This document shows, one piece after another, positions 44,519-54,766 of a stretch of DNA of 64,000 nt. Under the pieces are notes generated by a model that made no database searches, had not been told where the DNA came from, and saw only the letters and a program-made list of their open reading frames with translations. The DNA comes from Streptomyces griseiscabiei (lineage in GTDB: Bacteria > Actinomycetota > Actinomycetes > Streptomycetales > Streptomycetaceae): the NCBI RefSeq assembly GCF_020010925.1, contig NZ_JAGJBZ010000002.1, forward strand, positions 310,001-374,000, given 5' to 3'. The position numbers were made by a program, and so were the translations under genes. Position 1 is the stretch's first letter; each line of letters begins with the position of its first letter.

Positions 44519-44638
44519 GCATTCCCAATCGACTAGGCGGCAATCCGGTCTGCATAATTTGTACTCGACGATCGCCGGTTAACCAAATCGGCAAGTGTGT
44601 GTTTCAATTGGGAAAGTGATGGTCATGATGGAGGTCCG
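44519..44638. promoter_or_regulatory. Divergent control region of the element's xis and XRE genes
   Basis: A 120-bp AT-richer gap between the divergent xis and XRE genes. It contains TTCCCAAT and ATTGGGAA as a separated 8-bp inverted repeat (about 44522-44529 and 44617-44624), candidate binding sites for the XRE protein. GGAGG at ~44630 precedes the XRE ATG. Confidence 0.45.
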
Positions 44639-45142
44639 ATGGCAGGCGACAAGGTCGACGGCGGTGAGGTGCCGCTGCTCTACAGCGAAGGCAACATCGC
44701 CGCGCGGGTGGCGCTGGAGCGCGAGGTCAGGGGGTGGAGCACTACCGAGTTGGCAGATCGGGTGTCCAAGGCCGGCGTCAAGATGAACCAGACCGCGGTC
44801 TGGCGCATCGAGAACGGCACCCCGCGCCGCCGTATCAACGTCGACGAAGCCCTCGCCTTCGCCCGCGTCTTCGAGCTGCCCCTCGAAGAGCTGATGTCCC
44901 CGCCGCTGGAAGGGCTGGACCTCGACAGCAGACGGCTCGTACAGGAAGCCGTCGAGGCGTACTACGAGACGCGCGATGCCGAGGACCGCCTGCACCACGC
45001 CGTCGTCGGCATCGCCGAGCACATCCAGGCCCACCCCGACAGCTCACGGGCCATTCACGAGCAGTGCCTTCGCCTCATGGGCGATGAGCGCGACGCCCGC
45101 ACCCTCACCGAGCACATCGAGGGCGGCGGCTACCACCGATAA
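44639..45142 (+). CDS. XRE-family transcriptional regulator of the element
   Basis: 167 residues. Helix-turn-helix (NIAARVALEREVRGWSTTELADRVSKAGVKMNQTAVWRIENGTPRRRINVDEAL) in the first ~95, then a helical tail. ATG 44639 has GGAGG in front. It precedes the integrase by 21 bp, so it likely controls integrase and, divergently, excisionase expression, like a prophage repressor. Confidence 0.83.
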   Translation: MAGDKVDGGEVPLLYSEGNIAARVALEREVRGWSTTELADRVSKAGVKMNQTAVWRIENGTPRRRINVDEALAFARVFELPLEELMSPPLEGLDLDSRRLVQEAVEAYYETRDAEDRLHHAVVGIAEHIQAHPDSSRAIHEQCLRLMGDERDARTLTEHIEGGGYHR

Positions 45143-45163
45143 CCAACCCAAGGGAGAAGCCAC

Positions 45164-46318
45164 TTGGCGAACATCCAAGAGCGCCCCAACGGCAAATGGC
45201 GGGCCCGGTACCGAGACCTCGACGGCAAGGAGCACGCCCGCCACTTCGACCGCAAACTCGACGCCCAGCGCTGGATCGACGAGGTCACGGCCAGCATCGT
45301 GACCGGCCAGTACGTCGACCCGCAGGCCGGACGAATCACGTTCGAAAAGTACGCGAAGAAGTGGGAGGAGTCGCTCATCGCGAGCGAGGCGGGCGAGCGG
45401 ATCACCGACAACGCGCTCCGGCTCCACCTCGTCCCGGCGCTTGGCTCCCGCGCGATGGCGGCGATACGCCGCAACGACCTCCAGGTGCTCTTCAAGAGCC
45501 TGTCCGAGCTGCTCGGCCCCGGCAGTGTGCGCAACATCTACGACGTCCTCGTACGCCTCATGACGGCGGCCGTGGAGGACAAGGTCATCGAGTCCAGCCC
45601 CTGCCGCCGGATTACCCTTCCGCCCATGCAGGACGAGGAGGTCACGCCGCCCACGGTCACGCAGGTCGAGGCCATGGCCCGCGTAATGCCGCCGTACATC
45701 CGCGCGGCGATCGTCACGCTCGCCGGATCAGGCTTGCGAATAGGCGAGTTGCTCGGCCTCAAGGTGTCGGACGTCGACTTCAAGGCCGGCACTGTTCGCG
45801 TCGAGCGCCAGCGCCTCCAGTCCGGGAAGATCGGCCCGCCGAAGACCGCCAAGTCCCGACGCACCGTCCCGGTCGGCGAGGTGGTCACCGACGCCCTCCT
45901 TGCGCACCTCGCCGCACGCCCCTCCAAGGAGTGGCTGTTCACGATGGAGGAGGGAGAGCCGCTCAACTACCGCCGCTGGAAGACGGAGTGGAACTGCGCT
46001 CGCAGGACGCTCCAAGCAGCGGAGAACGAGGCAGCCGAGCGCGAGGGCCGCAAGCCCGTCGAGCTGCCGCACATGGTGACCCACGACCTGCGCCACTTCT
46101 ACGCCTCCGCCCTCATCGCCGGCGGAGCGAGCGTCAAGCAGGTCCAGCTGGTCCTCGGCCACGCGTCCGCCGTCATCACGCTGGGGATCTACGCGCACCT
46201 GTGGCCGGGCGAAGAAGACCGCACCCGGACCGTCATGGACGCCGTGCTCGGCGGCATGCGGACCGGGTGCGGACCGGTTGACCTGGCGACCAAGGAAATC
46301 GCAGGTCACATGGCGTGA
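45164..46318 (+). CDS. int: Tyrosine recombinase (integrase)
   Basis: 384 residues. N-terminal AP2-like arm-binding region (MANIQERPNGKWRARYRDLDGKEHARHFDRKLDA), a core-binding domain, and the catalytic domain with Arg192 (GSGLRIGELLGL), His307-x-x-Arg310 (HDLRH), His333 (LGHAS) and the nucleophile Tyr343. TTG start at 45164 with GGGAG ahead. Its stop is 7 bp from the convergent sodN stop inside the right attachment site. Integration uses the 15-bp sodN 3' sequence. Confidence 0.94.
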   Translation: MANIQERPNGKWRARYRDLDGKEHARHFDRKLDAQRWIDEVTASIVTGQYVDPQAGRITFEKYAKKWEESLIASEAGERITDNALRLHLVPALGSRAMAAIRRNDLQVLFKSLSELLGPGSVRNIYDVLVRLMTAAVEDKVIESSPCRRITLPPMQDEEVTPPTVTQVEAMARVMPPYIRAAIVTLAGSGLRIGELLGLKVSDVDFKAGTVRVERQRLQSGKIGPPKTAKSRRTVPVGEVVTDALLAHLAARPSKEWLFTMEEGEPLNYRRWKTEWNCARRTLQAAENEAAEREGRKPVELPHMVTHDLRHFYASALIAGGASVKQVQLVLGHASAVITLGIYAHLWPGEEDRTRTVMDAVLGGMRTGCGPVDLATKEIAGHMA

Positions 46319-46325
46319 TCAAAGA

Positions 46326-46347
46326 TCAAGCCTTCTTGGTCTCCCAG
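46326..46347. other. Right attachment site inside sodN
   Basis: Contains GCCTTCTTGGTCTCC (46330-46344), the same 15 bp as 27587-27601, in the last codons of sodN. The last alanine codon differs: GCT here and GCC at the left end, so the right copy probably came from the element and restored the gene. Confidence 0.9.
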
Positions 46348-46721
46348 AAGATCTTGTCGATCTGGGCGATGTAGTCGAGCGCCTTCTGACCCGTGGCCGG
46401 GTCGGTGGACGCCTTGGCGGCCGAGAGGGCCTTGAGGGCGTCGTTGACCAGCTGGTGCAGCTCCGGGTACTTCTCGAAGTGCGGGGGCTTGAAGTAGTCG
46501 CTCCAGAGGACCGACACGTGGTGCTTGGCCAGTTCGGCGCGCTGCTCCTTGATGACGGTGGCGCGAGCCTGGAAGTGAGGGTCGTCGTTGGCGGCCATCT
46601 TGTCCTGCACGGCCTTCACCGACTCCGCCTCGATGCGGGCCTGGGCCGGGTCGTACACGCCGCAGGGCAGGTCGCAGTGGGCGCTGACCTTGACCTTGGG
46701 GGCAAACAGGCGGGAAAGCAT
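46326..46721 (-). CDS. sodN: Nickel superoxide dismutase
   Basis: 131 residues. The precursor leader MLSRLFAPKVKVSA is removed before His15, exposing the nickel hook HCDLPCGVY: His15 and Cys16 with Cys20 and Tyr23. The body (ARIEAESVKAVQDKM...) is the four-helix bundle of NiSOD; the active enzyme is a hexamer that dismutates superoxide in the cytoplasm. ATG at 46721. Divergent from its protease sodX. The 3' end serves as integration site for the ~18.8 kb element and is restored by it; the natural terminator is now far away at 27512-27567. Confidence 0.97.
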   Translation of the reverse strand: MLSRLFAPKVKVSAHCDLPCGVYDPAQARIEAESVKAVQDKMAANDDPHFQARATVIKEQRAELAKHHVSVLWSDYFKPPHFEKYPELHQLVNDALKALSAAKASTDPATGQKALDYIAQIDKIFWETKKA

Positions 46722-46877
46722 GGAGCATTCCTTCCTCGTGATCGTCTTCTCAGGTGGGACATTACTCCCTGCGAGAGAGGTTTTCGCGAGTGCCCCCATG
46801 GGCTTAGGACAAAAGTCCGGGGTCAGACTGGGACCGGTGGAGCACCGGAGAGGAACGGACCGGGGAGGTGCCGGGTG

Positions 46878-47351
46878 ATGCCGGAGCCGTCGCAGGAGAG
46901 CGGGCCTGGGAGTGAGGCGGGGAGCGAGCGGGGGAGGGCTCTCCTGCCCTTCGGGGTGGCCGAGGTCACGGGGCCCTCGATGGTTCCCACGCTGCGCCAC
47001 GGGGACCAGTTGCTCGTCCACTACGGGGCCCGTCTCGGGGTCGGTGACGTGCTAGTGCTGCGCCATCCCTTCCAGCAGGACCTGCTCGTCGTGAAGCGGA
47101 TCGCCGAGCGGCGCGAGGGCGGCTGGTGGGTGCTCGGGGACAACGCGTACGCGGGTGGGGACAGCACGGACTACGGGGTCGTCCCCGACGAACTGGTGCT
47201 GGGGAAGGTGCGGTTCCGGTACCGGCCCCGGCCCCGGCCCCGGCCCGCGGACGGTCAGCGGTCGCCGTTCGCGCTCGCCCGCTGGGCGCTCTCGGCCGCC
47301 AGGCCCGTGTTCGGCGACCGGTCCGCCTCCAGGCGCTTGCGGGCCCGGTAG
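46878..47351 (+). CDS. sodX: NiSOD maturation protease (signal peptidase I-like)
   Basis: 157 residues. The S26 signal-peptidase motifs are VTGPSMVPTLRHGD with Ser34 and VVKRI with Lys73, and it lacks a membrane helix, so it is a soluble cytoplasmic processing protease. NCBI calls such proteins nickel-type superoxide dismutase maturation protease. It removes the sodN leader. ATG 46878. Its 3' end overlaps the convergent CGNR gene by 97 bp. Confidence 0.92.
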   Translation: MPEPSQESGPGSEAGSERGRALLPFGVAEVTGPSMVPTLRHGDQLLVHYGARLGVGDVLVLRHPFQQDLLVVKRIAERREGGWWVLGDNAYAGGDSTDYGVVPDELVLGKVRFRYRPRPRPRPADGQRSPFALARWALSAARPVFGDRSASRRLRAR

Positions 47352-47884
47352 GCGGCCACGTTGGCGCGGGTCGCGCAGCGGTCCGAACAGTAGCGCCGGG
47401 AGCGGTTGGTGGAGGTGTCGAGGTAGGCGTTGCGGCACGGCGCCGCCTCGCACAGGCCGAGCCGGTCCACGCCGTACTCGGTGAGGTGGAAGGCGAGGCC
47501 CATCGCGGCGATGGCGGCATAGCCCGCCGTCGCGTTGGAGGGGTGGTCCGCCAGATGCATGTGCCACAGCGGGCGGCCGTCGTCGTCCCGGAAGTCGTGC
47601 CCGGAGATCTGCGGACTCACCGGGAACTCCAGCAGCAGCGAGTTCAGCAGGTCCACGGCGAGGGTCTCGTCGCCGCCGTCCGCCGCCTCGAAGACCGAGC
47701 GCAGCCGGGACCGCACCGACCGGAACCGGGTGACATCGGCGTCCGTCGCCCGCCGGGCCGCCTGCCGGCTGGGTCCGAAGAGATCACGGACCGCCTCGAC
47801 CGAGGTGAGCGCGTCCTTGCCCCGAGCCGGTTCCTCGGTGTTCACGAGGCGTACGGCATAGTCCGAGTAATGGGCCAGTTCCAC
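47255..47884 (-). CDS. CGNR zinc finger / ABATE-domain transcription regulator
   Basis: 209 residues. The N-terminal ABATE-type domain (YSDYAVRLVNTEEPARGKDALTSVEAVRDLFG) and C-terminal zinc finger CEAAPCRNAYLDTSTNRSRRYCSDRCATRANVAAYRARKR match the CGNR family, although the C-x-N-x-F core reads CRNAY here. Such proteins are stress-induced putative transcription regulators. ATG 47884. Confidence 0.88.
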   Translation of the reverse strand: MELAHYSDYAVRLVNTEEPARGKDALTSVEAVRDLFGPSRQAARRATDADVTRFRSVRSRLRSVFEAADGGDETLAVDLLNSLLLEFPVSPQISGHDFRDDDGRPLWHMHLADHPSNATAGYAAIAAMGLAFHLTEYGVDRLGLCEAAPCRNAYLDTSTNRSRRYCSDRCATRANVAAYRARKRLEADRSPNTGLAAESAQRASANGDR

Positions 47885-48009
47885 TTGTAGTCCTTACGAG
47901 GGCGCTCTATTGTCGTGATGCGGTGTAGGTAATGGCTGCTCGTGCTTACAGGGTATTACGCGGTAGCGGGAAGTACGGGAGCGCGCGGTACACGGACGAA
48001 GGGGACCCC

Positions 48010-48768
48010 ATGACCACCACGACCGGGACCGACTGGCACGCCTGGCAGGAGAGCTGGGACCGGCAGCAGGAGATGTACCTGCCGGACCGCGAGGAGCGGT
48101 TCCGGGTGATGCTCGACATGGTCGAGGCCTTCACCGGCCCCGAGCCCCGTGTCCTCGACCTCGCCTGCGGTACGGGTTCCATCACGTCCAGACTGCTCGC
48201 GCGGTTCCCGCAGGCCGTCAGCACCGGCGTGGACCTCGACCCCGCGCTGCTCACCATCGCCGAGGGCACGTTCGCGGGCGACCCGCGGGTCAGCCTCGTC
48301 ACCGCCGACCTCACCGACCCCGCCTGGACGACCCGGCTGCCGTACGACACGTACGACGCCGTCCTGACGGCCACCGCCCTGCACTGGCTGCACAGCGAAC
48401 CCCTCGCCGCCCTCTACGGTCAGGTCGCGGAACTCGTCCGCGACGGCGGTGTCTTCATGAACGCGGACCACATGATCGACGAGTCGACGCCCCGGATCAA
48501 CGCGGCGGAGCGCGCCCACCGTCACACGGGTATGGAACAGGCCAAGGCGGCCGGTGTTCCCGACTGGGCCGAATGGTGGCAGCTCGCGGCCGAGGACCCG
48601 GTGCTCGCCGCGCCGACGGCCCGGCGTTTCGAGATCTACGGCGAGCACGCGGAGGGCGACACCCCCTCCGTCGACTGGCATGTCCGCGTCCTGCGCGAGA
48701 AGGGCTTCGCCGAGGCCCGCCCGGTGTGGTGCTCGCCCTCCGACTCGCTGGTGCTGGCCGTGAGGTAG
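48010..48768 (+). CDS. Class I SAM-dependent methyltransferase
   Basis: 252 residues. Motif I VLDLACGTGSITSRLL, motif II TGVDLDPALL, and LTATALHWLHSEPLAALYGQVAELVRDGG, the trans-aconitate/UbiE-like fold. Substrate unknown. ATG 48010, preceded by GGGGACC; followed by a strong bidirectional terminator. Confidence 0.85.
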   Translation: MTTTTGTDWHAWQESWDRQQEMYLPDREERFRVMLDMVEAFTGPEPRVLDLACGTGSITSRLLARFPQAVSTGVDLDPALLTIAEGTFAGDPRVSLVTADLTDPAWTTRLPYDTYDAVLTATALHWLHSEPLAALYGQVAELVRDGGVFMNADHMIDESTPRINAAERAHRHTGMEQAKAAGVPDWAEWWQLAAEDPVLAAPTARRFEIYGEHAEGDTPSVDWHVRVLREKGFAEARPVWCSPSDSLVLAVR

Positions 48769-48797
48769 GCCCCGGCCCGACGTGCGCCGCCGCATGA

Positions 48798-48833
48798 CCG
48801 AGGGGCGGTACGGAAACCCGTACCGCCCCTCGG
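48798..48833. terminator. Perfect 16-bp hairpin between convergent genes
   Basis: CCGAGGGGCGGTACGG (48798-48813) and its exact reverse complement (48818-48833) with an AAAC loop. It separates the methyltransferase and the amino-acid ABC operon, and can stop transcription from both sides. Confidence 0.85.
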
Positions 48834-48850
48834 CCCGTCGCGCTACCGCT

Positions 48851-49612
48851 CTACAGCACCTTGGAGAGGAACGACTGGGTCCGCTCCTCCTGCGGGTTGG
48901 TCAGCACGTCACGGGGGTTGCCGGACTCGACCACCACACCGCCGTCCATGAAGACCAGGCTGTCGCCGACCTCGCGGGCGAAGCCCATCTCATGGGTGAC
49001 GACGACCATCGTCATCCCGGACTCGGCCAGGTCGCGCATGACGTCGAGGACGTCGCCGACCAGCTCCGGGTCGAGCGCCGAGGTCGGCTCGTCGAAGAGC
49101 ATCAGCTTCGGCTCCATGGCCAGCGCCCGGGCGATGGCCACCCGCTGCTGCTGGCCGCCGGAGAGCTGGGACGGGTAGTTGCCCGACTTGTCGCCGAGAC
49201 CGACGCGCTCCAGCAGCTCATGGGCGCGCTCGCGGGCCTGGGTCCGGCTGACGCCCTTGACCTGGATCGGCGCCTCCATGACGTTCTCCGCGGCCGTCAT
49301 GTGCGGGAACAGGTTGAAGCGCTGGAACACCATGCCGATGTCACGGCGCTTGAGGGCGACCTCGCTGTCCTTCAGCTCGTACAGCTTGTCGCCCTTCTGG
49401 CGGTAGCCGACCAGCTCGCCGTCGACGTACAGCCGTCCGGCGTTGATCTTCTCCAGGTGGTTGATGCACCGGAGGAAGGTCGACTTGCCGGAGCCGGACG
49501 GGCCGATGAGGCAGAACACCTCGCCCGTCTGGACCTCCAGATCGATGCCCTTGAGGACCTCGACGGGGCCGAACGACTTGTGGATGCCCTCGGCCTTCAC
49601 CATGGCGGTCAT
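48851..49612 (-). CDS. Polar amino acid (glutamate-type) ABC transporter ATPase
   Basis: 253 residues. Walker [11 protein letters not shown]-loop, signature [15 protein letters not shown], Walker [16 protein letters not shown] and the switch His (VVTHEM). This GlnQ/GluA-type ATPase drives uptake by the permease, whose stop overlaps its ATG (ATGA). It is the last gene of a three-gene importer operon. Confidence 0.94.
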   Translation of the reverse strand: MTAMVKAEGIHKSFGPVEVLKGIDLEVQTGEVFCLIGPSGSGKSTFLRCINHLEKINAGRLYVDGELVGYRQKGDKLYELKDSEVALKRRDIGMVFQRFNLFPHMTAAENVMEAPIQVKGVSRTQARERAHELLERVGLGDKSGNYPSQLSGGQQQRVAIARALAMEPKLMLFDEPTSALDPELVGDVLDVMRDLAESGMTMVVVTHEMGFAREVGDSLVFMDGGVVVESGNPRDVLTNPQEERTQSFLSKVL

Positions 49613-50550
49613 GCCGAGACTCCCTTCGGGCGGCGCACCGGCAGCACCGCCGTCTTCAGACGCTGGATCGGTGTCGGCGGCAGGGACCGCGAGGACCCCT
49701 TCGCGTAGTGCCGCTCCAGGTAGTACTGGCCGACGCTGAAGATGCTGGTCAGGATCAGGTACCAGGCGGCGGCGAGGAACAGCATCTCCACCGTGGAGCC
49801 GGAGCCCTGGCCGATGTCCTGGGCCGCCTTGAGCAGATCCACGTACTGCACGGTCGAGACGAGCGACGTGGTCTTCAGCATGTTGATGACCTCGTTGCCC
49901 GTGGGCGGCACGATCACGCGCATCGCCTGCGGGATGACGATCCGGCGGAGCGTCTTGGAGTGGCTCATACCGAGCGCGTGCGACGCCTCGGTCTGGCCCT
50001 CGTCGACCGACAGCAGACCGGCGCGGCAGATCTCCGCCATGTACGCGGCCTCGTTGAGACCGAGGCCGAGCAGCGCCGTCAGCAACGGCGTCATGAAGGA
50101 CGACCAGTAGTCCTTGTAGATCGGACCGAGGTTGATGTACTCGAAGACCAGTCCGAGGTTGAACCAGACGAAGAGCTGGACCAGGACCGGGGTGCCGCGG
50201 AAGAACCAGATGTAGAACCAGGCGACGGACGACGTCACCGGGTTCTTGGACAGCCGCATCACGGCGAGCAGGATGCCGCCGACGATGCCGATCACCATGG
50301 ACAGCACGGTGAGCAGCAGGGTGTTCAGGACGCCCTCGATGATGCGGTCGTCGAAGAAGTAGTCGGGGACCGCGCCCCAGTTGATCTTCTTCGCCTGCGC
50401 GAACGCGTAGACGATCGAGCCGAGGAGGGCGAGTGCGATGGCCGCGGACACATAGCGCCCCGGGTGCCGGACCGGAACGGCCTTGAGGGCCTCCGGGCCG
50501 GCGGGGGGCGTGTCCGAGGGACCGTCCGTCTTGCTGACGTCAACAGTCAC
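49609..50550 (-). CDS. Amino acid ABC transporter permease
   Basis: 313 residues. A ~40-residue polar N-terminus, one TM helix, and the five-helix HisM-type core with the loop [45 protein letters not shown], typical of polar amino acid permeases. A single permease gene suggests a homodimer. Starts with GTG. Located between the binding protein and the ATPase genes. Confidence 0.93.
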   Translation of the reverse strand: MTVDVSKTDGPSDTPPAGPEALKAVPVRHPGRYVSAAIALALLGSIVYAFAQAKKINWGAVPDYFFDDRIIEGVLNTLLLTVLSMVIGIVGGILLAVMRLSKNPVTSSVAWFYIWFFRGTPVLVQLFVWFNLGLVFEYINLGPIYKDYWSSFMTPLLTALLGLGLNEAAYMAEICRAGLLSVDEGQTEASHALGMSHSKTLRRIVIPQAMRVIVPPTGNEVINMLKTTSLVSTVQYVDLLKAAQDIGQGSGSTVEMLFLAAAWYLILTSIFSVGQYYLERHYAKGSSRSLPPTPIQRLKTAVLPVRRPKGVSA

Positions 50551-50600
50551 GGGTGGAGCCTTTCAGGAACGAGCAGAACCGAGCCGGGATCAGCCGGGGA

Positions 50601-51566
50601 TCAGGTGCCACCGTTGATCTTGGCCTCGGTGATCGCGCCGTCCTCGACGCCCCACTTCTTGATGATCTTCTCGTACTCGCCGTTGTCGATGATCGCCTGC
50701 ACGGCGGCCTGCAGCGCGTCCCGCAGCTCGGTGTTGTCCTTGGCGACGGCGATGCCGTACGGGCCGGCCTCGACCTGGTCGCCGACGATCTCGAAGTAGT
50801 CGCCGCCGCCCGAGGTCTTCACCGAGTACGCGGCCACCGGGTAGTCGGCGGAGACGACGTCCGCGCCCTTGGAGCGCATCCGGGTCTCGGCCTCGGGGTT
50901 GGTGGCGAAGTCCTCGATCTTGAGGGCCTTCTTCTTGTCGTCCTTGCACTTGGTCGCCTGCTCCTTGGCGAGGTCGTGCGAGAACGTGTTGCGCTGCACC
51001 GCGATCGTCTTGCCGCAGAGGTCGTCCCAGGTCTTGATGCCCTGGTCGTCGCCCTTGTTGGTGTACAGCGAGACACCCGCGGTGAAGTAGTCGACGAAGT
51101 CGACGCCGGCGCCGACCTTCTTGCCGGTGTCGGCGTCGATGCCCTCCTGGCGGTCCTTGGTGTCGGTCATGGCCGACATCGCGATGTCGTACCGCTTGGC
51201 CGCGAGGCCACCGATGAGGGTGTCGAAGGTGGCGTTCTGGAACTTGAAGTCCACGCCGAGCTGCTTGCCCATGGCGTTGGCGATGTCGATGTCGATGCCG
51301 ACGACCTTGCCGGAGGAGTCCTTGTACTCCACGGGGGCGTACGCGATGTCCGAGCCGACGTTGAGCACGCCCTTGTCCCGGACGGCCGCGGGCAGCTTGT
51401 CGGCCAGCGGGGCCGCGCTGGTGGAGGCCTCGTCGGAACCGTTGTCCTTGCTCTTGGTCTGGTCACCGCAGCCGGTGAGCAGCAGGGCGCCCGCGACCGC
51501 GATCGCTCCGACCGCGGCTGTACGGGAACGCAGGCCGGTCGTACGACGGGTGGTGCTTGCGGTCAT
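50601..51566 (-). CDS. Amino acid ABC transporter substrate-binding lipoprotein
   Basis: 321 residues. Signal peptide with lipobox LLLTGC (Cys33), then an SBP family 3 domain (KGVLNVGSDIAYAPVEYKDSSGKVVGIDIDIANAMGKQLGV ... NATFDTLIGGLAAKRYDIAMSAMTDTKDRQ). Closest in type to glutamate/aspartate or glutamine-binding proteins. ATG 51566 with GGAGG (GGAGGAACCCACC) upstream. Confidence 0.93.
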   Translation of the reverse strand: MTASTTRRTTGLRSRTAAVGAIAVAGALLLTGCGDQTKSKDNGSDEASTSAAPLADKLPAAVRDKGVLNVGSDIAYAPVEYKDSSGKVVGIDIDIANAMGKQLGVDFKFQNATFDTLIGGLAAKRYDIAMSAMTDTKDRQEGIDADTGKKVGAGVDFVDYFTAGVSLYTNKGDDQGIKTWDDLCGKTIAVQRNTFSHDLAKEQATKCKDDKKKALKIEDFATNPEAETRMRSKGADVVSADYPVAAYSVKTSGGGDYFEIVGDQVEAGPYGIAVAKDNTELRDALQAAVQAIIDNGEYEKIIKKWGVEDGAITEAKINGGT

Positions 51567-52177
51567 GGTGGGTTCCTCCGGCGGGGGTGGTGTGGAGTTG
51601 CCGACAGGTCGACGATTAACACGCGTCTTCGAGTGTGGCGACCTCGTGTGATTACGGCATCTTGCCATTCGGGCATGTGCAATCAGATGACCAGCCATGT
51701 CAAAATCGGATAACGGGTCACCCCCCGAATGACTCATGAACCGCCGTGGACCAGGTGATCACGCCGGATGCTGTGCGGGAATCCCGCCTTCCGGCCGGAA
51801 GATCTTCGGCGCATCTCAGGATGCGGTCGGCCGCGAACTCCGCGCACGTGGCCGTACGGGACTTGTCGCCCCATACCCCGACTTGTCCGGCCATCCGTCG
51901 AAGAGTCGAACCATCCATGATCGTCTTCAAATGACCTTCGAGTTGTGACCTTCGAGGTATGAAGACGTATGGACTCGTCCTCGGCGCCGTCCGTCCGGTA
52001 AGAAGGTTCCTTACACCCCTCATCCGGGGCCCAGGGCGCGTGTGCGGCGCGCCCGTCGCGTCTGAGCCCTCAGGCGTCGCCGTACGTATCGGTTGACCTG
52101 GGCCTTACGCGGTGCCCGCCCGCTCCCGAACCGGAAGCGGTCACCCTCAAACCATGAAGACCTAAGGGGTACACAAA
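51567..52177. other. 611-bp divergent regulatory gap, no convincing gene
   Basis: Lies between the amino acid importer operon and the malic enzyme gene. It contains an 11-bp direct repeat TGACCTTCGAG (51932-51942 and 51946-51956) and the short inverted repeat GTAAG/CTTAC (51998-52002 and 52010-52014), both possible regulator sites. A minus-strand frame at 51718-52023 has no homology I recognise and poor codon bias. Confidence 0.5.
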
Positions 52178-53419
<1,242 letters not shown>

Positions 53420-53528
53420 GTGCGGGGGGTGGTGCGGGGTGGGTTTTTCGCCCCCGCCGCCCCTACCCGTCCCATCCCTTCAAGGGGCTGCGCCCCTTTG
53501 ACCCCCAGGCGTCCGTCCGGTGGGGGTT

Positions 53529-53609
53529 CTCGCGCAGTTCCCCGCGCCCCTGAAAGGGGCCTGCGGCCCTTTCGGGGCGAAGAGCATGGGGCGCGGGGAA
53601 CTGCGCGAG
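53529..53609. repeat. 22-bp perfect inverted repeat, Streptomyces-type intergenic palindrome
   Basis: The arms at 53529-53550 and 53588-53609 are perfect complements of GGGGCGCGGGGAACTGCGCG type, with a shorter GAAAGGGGCC...GGCCCTTTC hairpin between. Sequences of this kind are scattered between Streptomyces genes. It fills most of the 312-bp gap after the malic enzyme gene; a related copy is at 55687-55764. Confidence 0.8.
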
Positions 53610-53731
53610 CGCCCACGACGTACCCGCACCCGCCCGCGAACCCCGCACCCCCGAGCTGTTGGGCGGGACGGGACGCGTGTCACAGCGGTGGTCGGTTCCA
53701 TCGGTCCCGGCGTCCCCCTATGGTCAGGCGC

Positions 53732-54697
53732 ATGTTCGCTGCCTATGCCGCCCGCATCGACCGTGACCGACCGCTCGACGGACTGGAGTTGGGCGACCGC
53801 CCGGCCCCGGAGCCGAGGCCCGGGTGGACCACCGTCAAGGTGAGGGCCGCCTCGCTGAACCACCACGACCTCTGGTCCCTGCGCGGCGTCGGCCTCGCGG
53901 AGGACAAGCTGCCGATGATCCTCGGCTGTGACGCCGCCGGCGTCGACGAGGACGGCAACGAGGTCGTCCTGCACTCGGTGATCGGCCAGACCGGCCACGG
54001 CGTCGGTCCGAAAGAGCCCCGCTCGATCCTCACCGAGCGCTACCAGGGCACCTTCGCCGAACTCGTCTCCGTCCCCACCTGGAACGTCCTCCCCAAGCCC
54101 GCGGAACTCTCCTTCGCGGAGGCCGCCTGTCTGCCCACCGCCTGGCTCACGGCCTACCGCATGCTCTTCACCAACGCCGGTGTGCGCCCCGGGGACTCCG
54201 TCCTCGTCCAGGGCGCCGGCGGCGGTGTCGCCACCGCCGCGATCGTGCTGGGCAAGGCGGCCGGCCTGCGGGTCTTCGCCACCAGCCGCGACGAGGCCAA
54301 GCGCAAGCGGGCCGTGGAACTGGGCGCGGTGGAGGCGCTGGAGCCGGGGGCACGGCTGCCGCAGCGCGTGGACGCGGTCATCGAGACCGTCGGCGCCGCC
54401 ACCTGGTCCCACTCGGTGAAGTCGCTGCGGCCCGGCGGCAGCCTCGTCATCTCGGGCGCCACCAGCGGCGACCGCCCCTCCCACGCCGAACTGACCCGCA
54501 TCTTCTTCCTCGAACTCAAGGTCGTCGGCTCGACCATGGGCACCAAGGACGAGCTGGAGGATCTTCTCTCCTTCTGCGCCGCGACCGGTGTCCGTCCCGT
54601 CATCGACGAGGTACTGCCCCTCGACCGCGCCCGCGAGGGCTTCGAACGCCTCGCGGCCGGCGACCAGTTCGGCAAGATCGTGCTCACCAGCCCCTGA
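53732..54697 (+). CDS. Zinc-binding/quinone-type dehydrogenase (MDR family)
   Basis: 321 residues. GroES-like N-terminus (VKVRAASLNHHDLWSLRGVG...LGCDAAGVDEDGNEV) and Rossmann domain (VLVQGAGGGVATAAIVLGKAAGLRVFATS). Medium-chain dehydrogenase/reductase, NADPH dependent; the structural zinc cysteines of alcohol dehydrogenases are not seen, so it is nearer quinone oxidoreductase. ATG 53732 (MFAAYAARID) lies 7 bp after a TATGGT -10-like box, so the mRNA may be leaderless. Confidence 0.88.
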   Translation: MFAAYAARIDRDRPLDGLELGDRPAPEPRPGWTTVKVRAASLNHHDLWSLRGVGLAEDKLPMILGCDAAGVDEDGNEVVLHSVIGQTGHGVGPKEPRSILTERYQGTFAELVSVPTWNVLPKPAELSFAEAACLPTAWLTAYRMLFTNAGVRPGDSVLVQGAGGGVATAAIVLGKAAGLRVFATSRDEAKRKRAVELGAVEALEPGARLPQRVDAVIETVGAATWSHSVKSLRPGGSLVISGATSGDRPSHAELTRIFFLELKVVGSTMGTKDELEDLLSFCAATGVRPVIDEVLPLDRAREGFERLAAGDQFGKIVLTSP

Positions 54698-54724
54698 CGG
54701 GTTTCGCTCTCTCGCTCTCTCGCC

Positions 54725-54766
54725 ATGACGACGGCCGGCCCGGACCTCCGGGCCGGCCGTCGTCAT
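54725..54766. terminator. 19-bp perfect stem terminator
   Basis: ATGACGACGGCCGGCCCGG (54725-54743) and its reverse complement (54748-54766), loop ACCT. It ends the dehydrogenase transcript immediately before the operator pair of the HTH/ClpN operon. Confidence 0.85.

Larger units (their letters stand above)
27587..46344. mobile_element. Integrative mobilizable element inserted in sodN (~18.76 kb)
   Basis: The block is bordered by a 15-bp direct repeat that is the 3' end of sodN. It carries a tyrosine recombinase just inside the right end, an excisionase-like HTH gene, an XRE regulator, a replication-type DUF3631 ATPase, MobC and a MOBP-type relaxase, but no TraB/FtsK-like or type IV secretion gene, so it should be mobilizable rather than self-transmissible. 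The left 9 kb is cargo: a hypothetical gene, a 1700-residue STAND ATPase, a lipoprotein, an ASCH/aaRS-like pair and an XRE/methyltransferase/ATPase cluster. Base composition in the STAND gene is visibly less GC-rich than its surroundings. The sodN reading frame stays intact on the right. Confidence 0.88.

Noticed and set aside
27583..46347. tRNA-based attachment sites for the element
   Set aside because: No tRNA cloverleaf or CCA-like end is seen at either border; the duplicated sequence is the sodN 3' end.
51718..52023. Possible 101-residue gene on the minus strand
   Set aside because: No recognised family, no good ribosome site and Arg/Thr-rich composition; treated as part of a regulatory gap.
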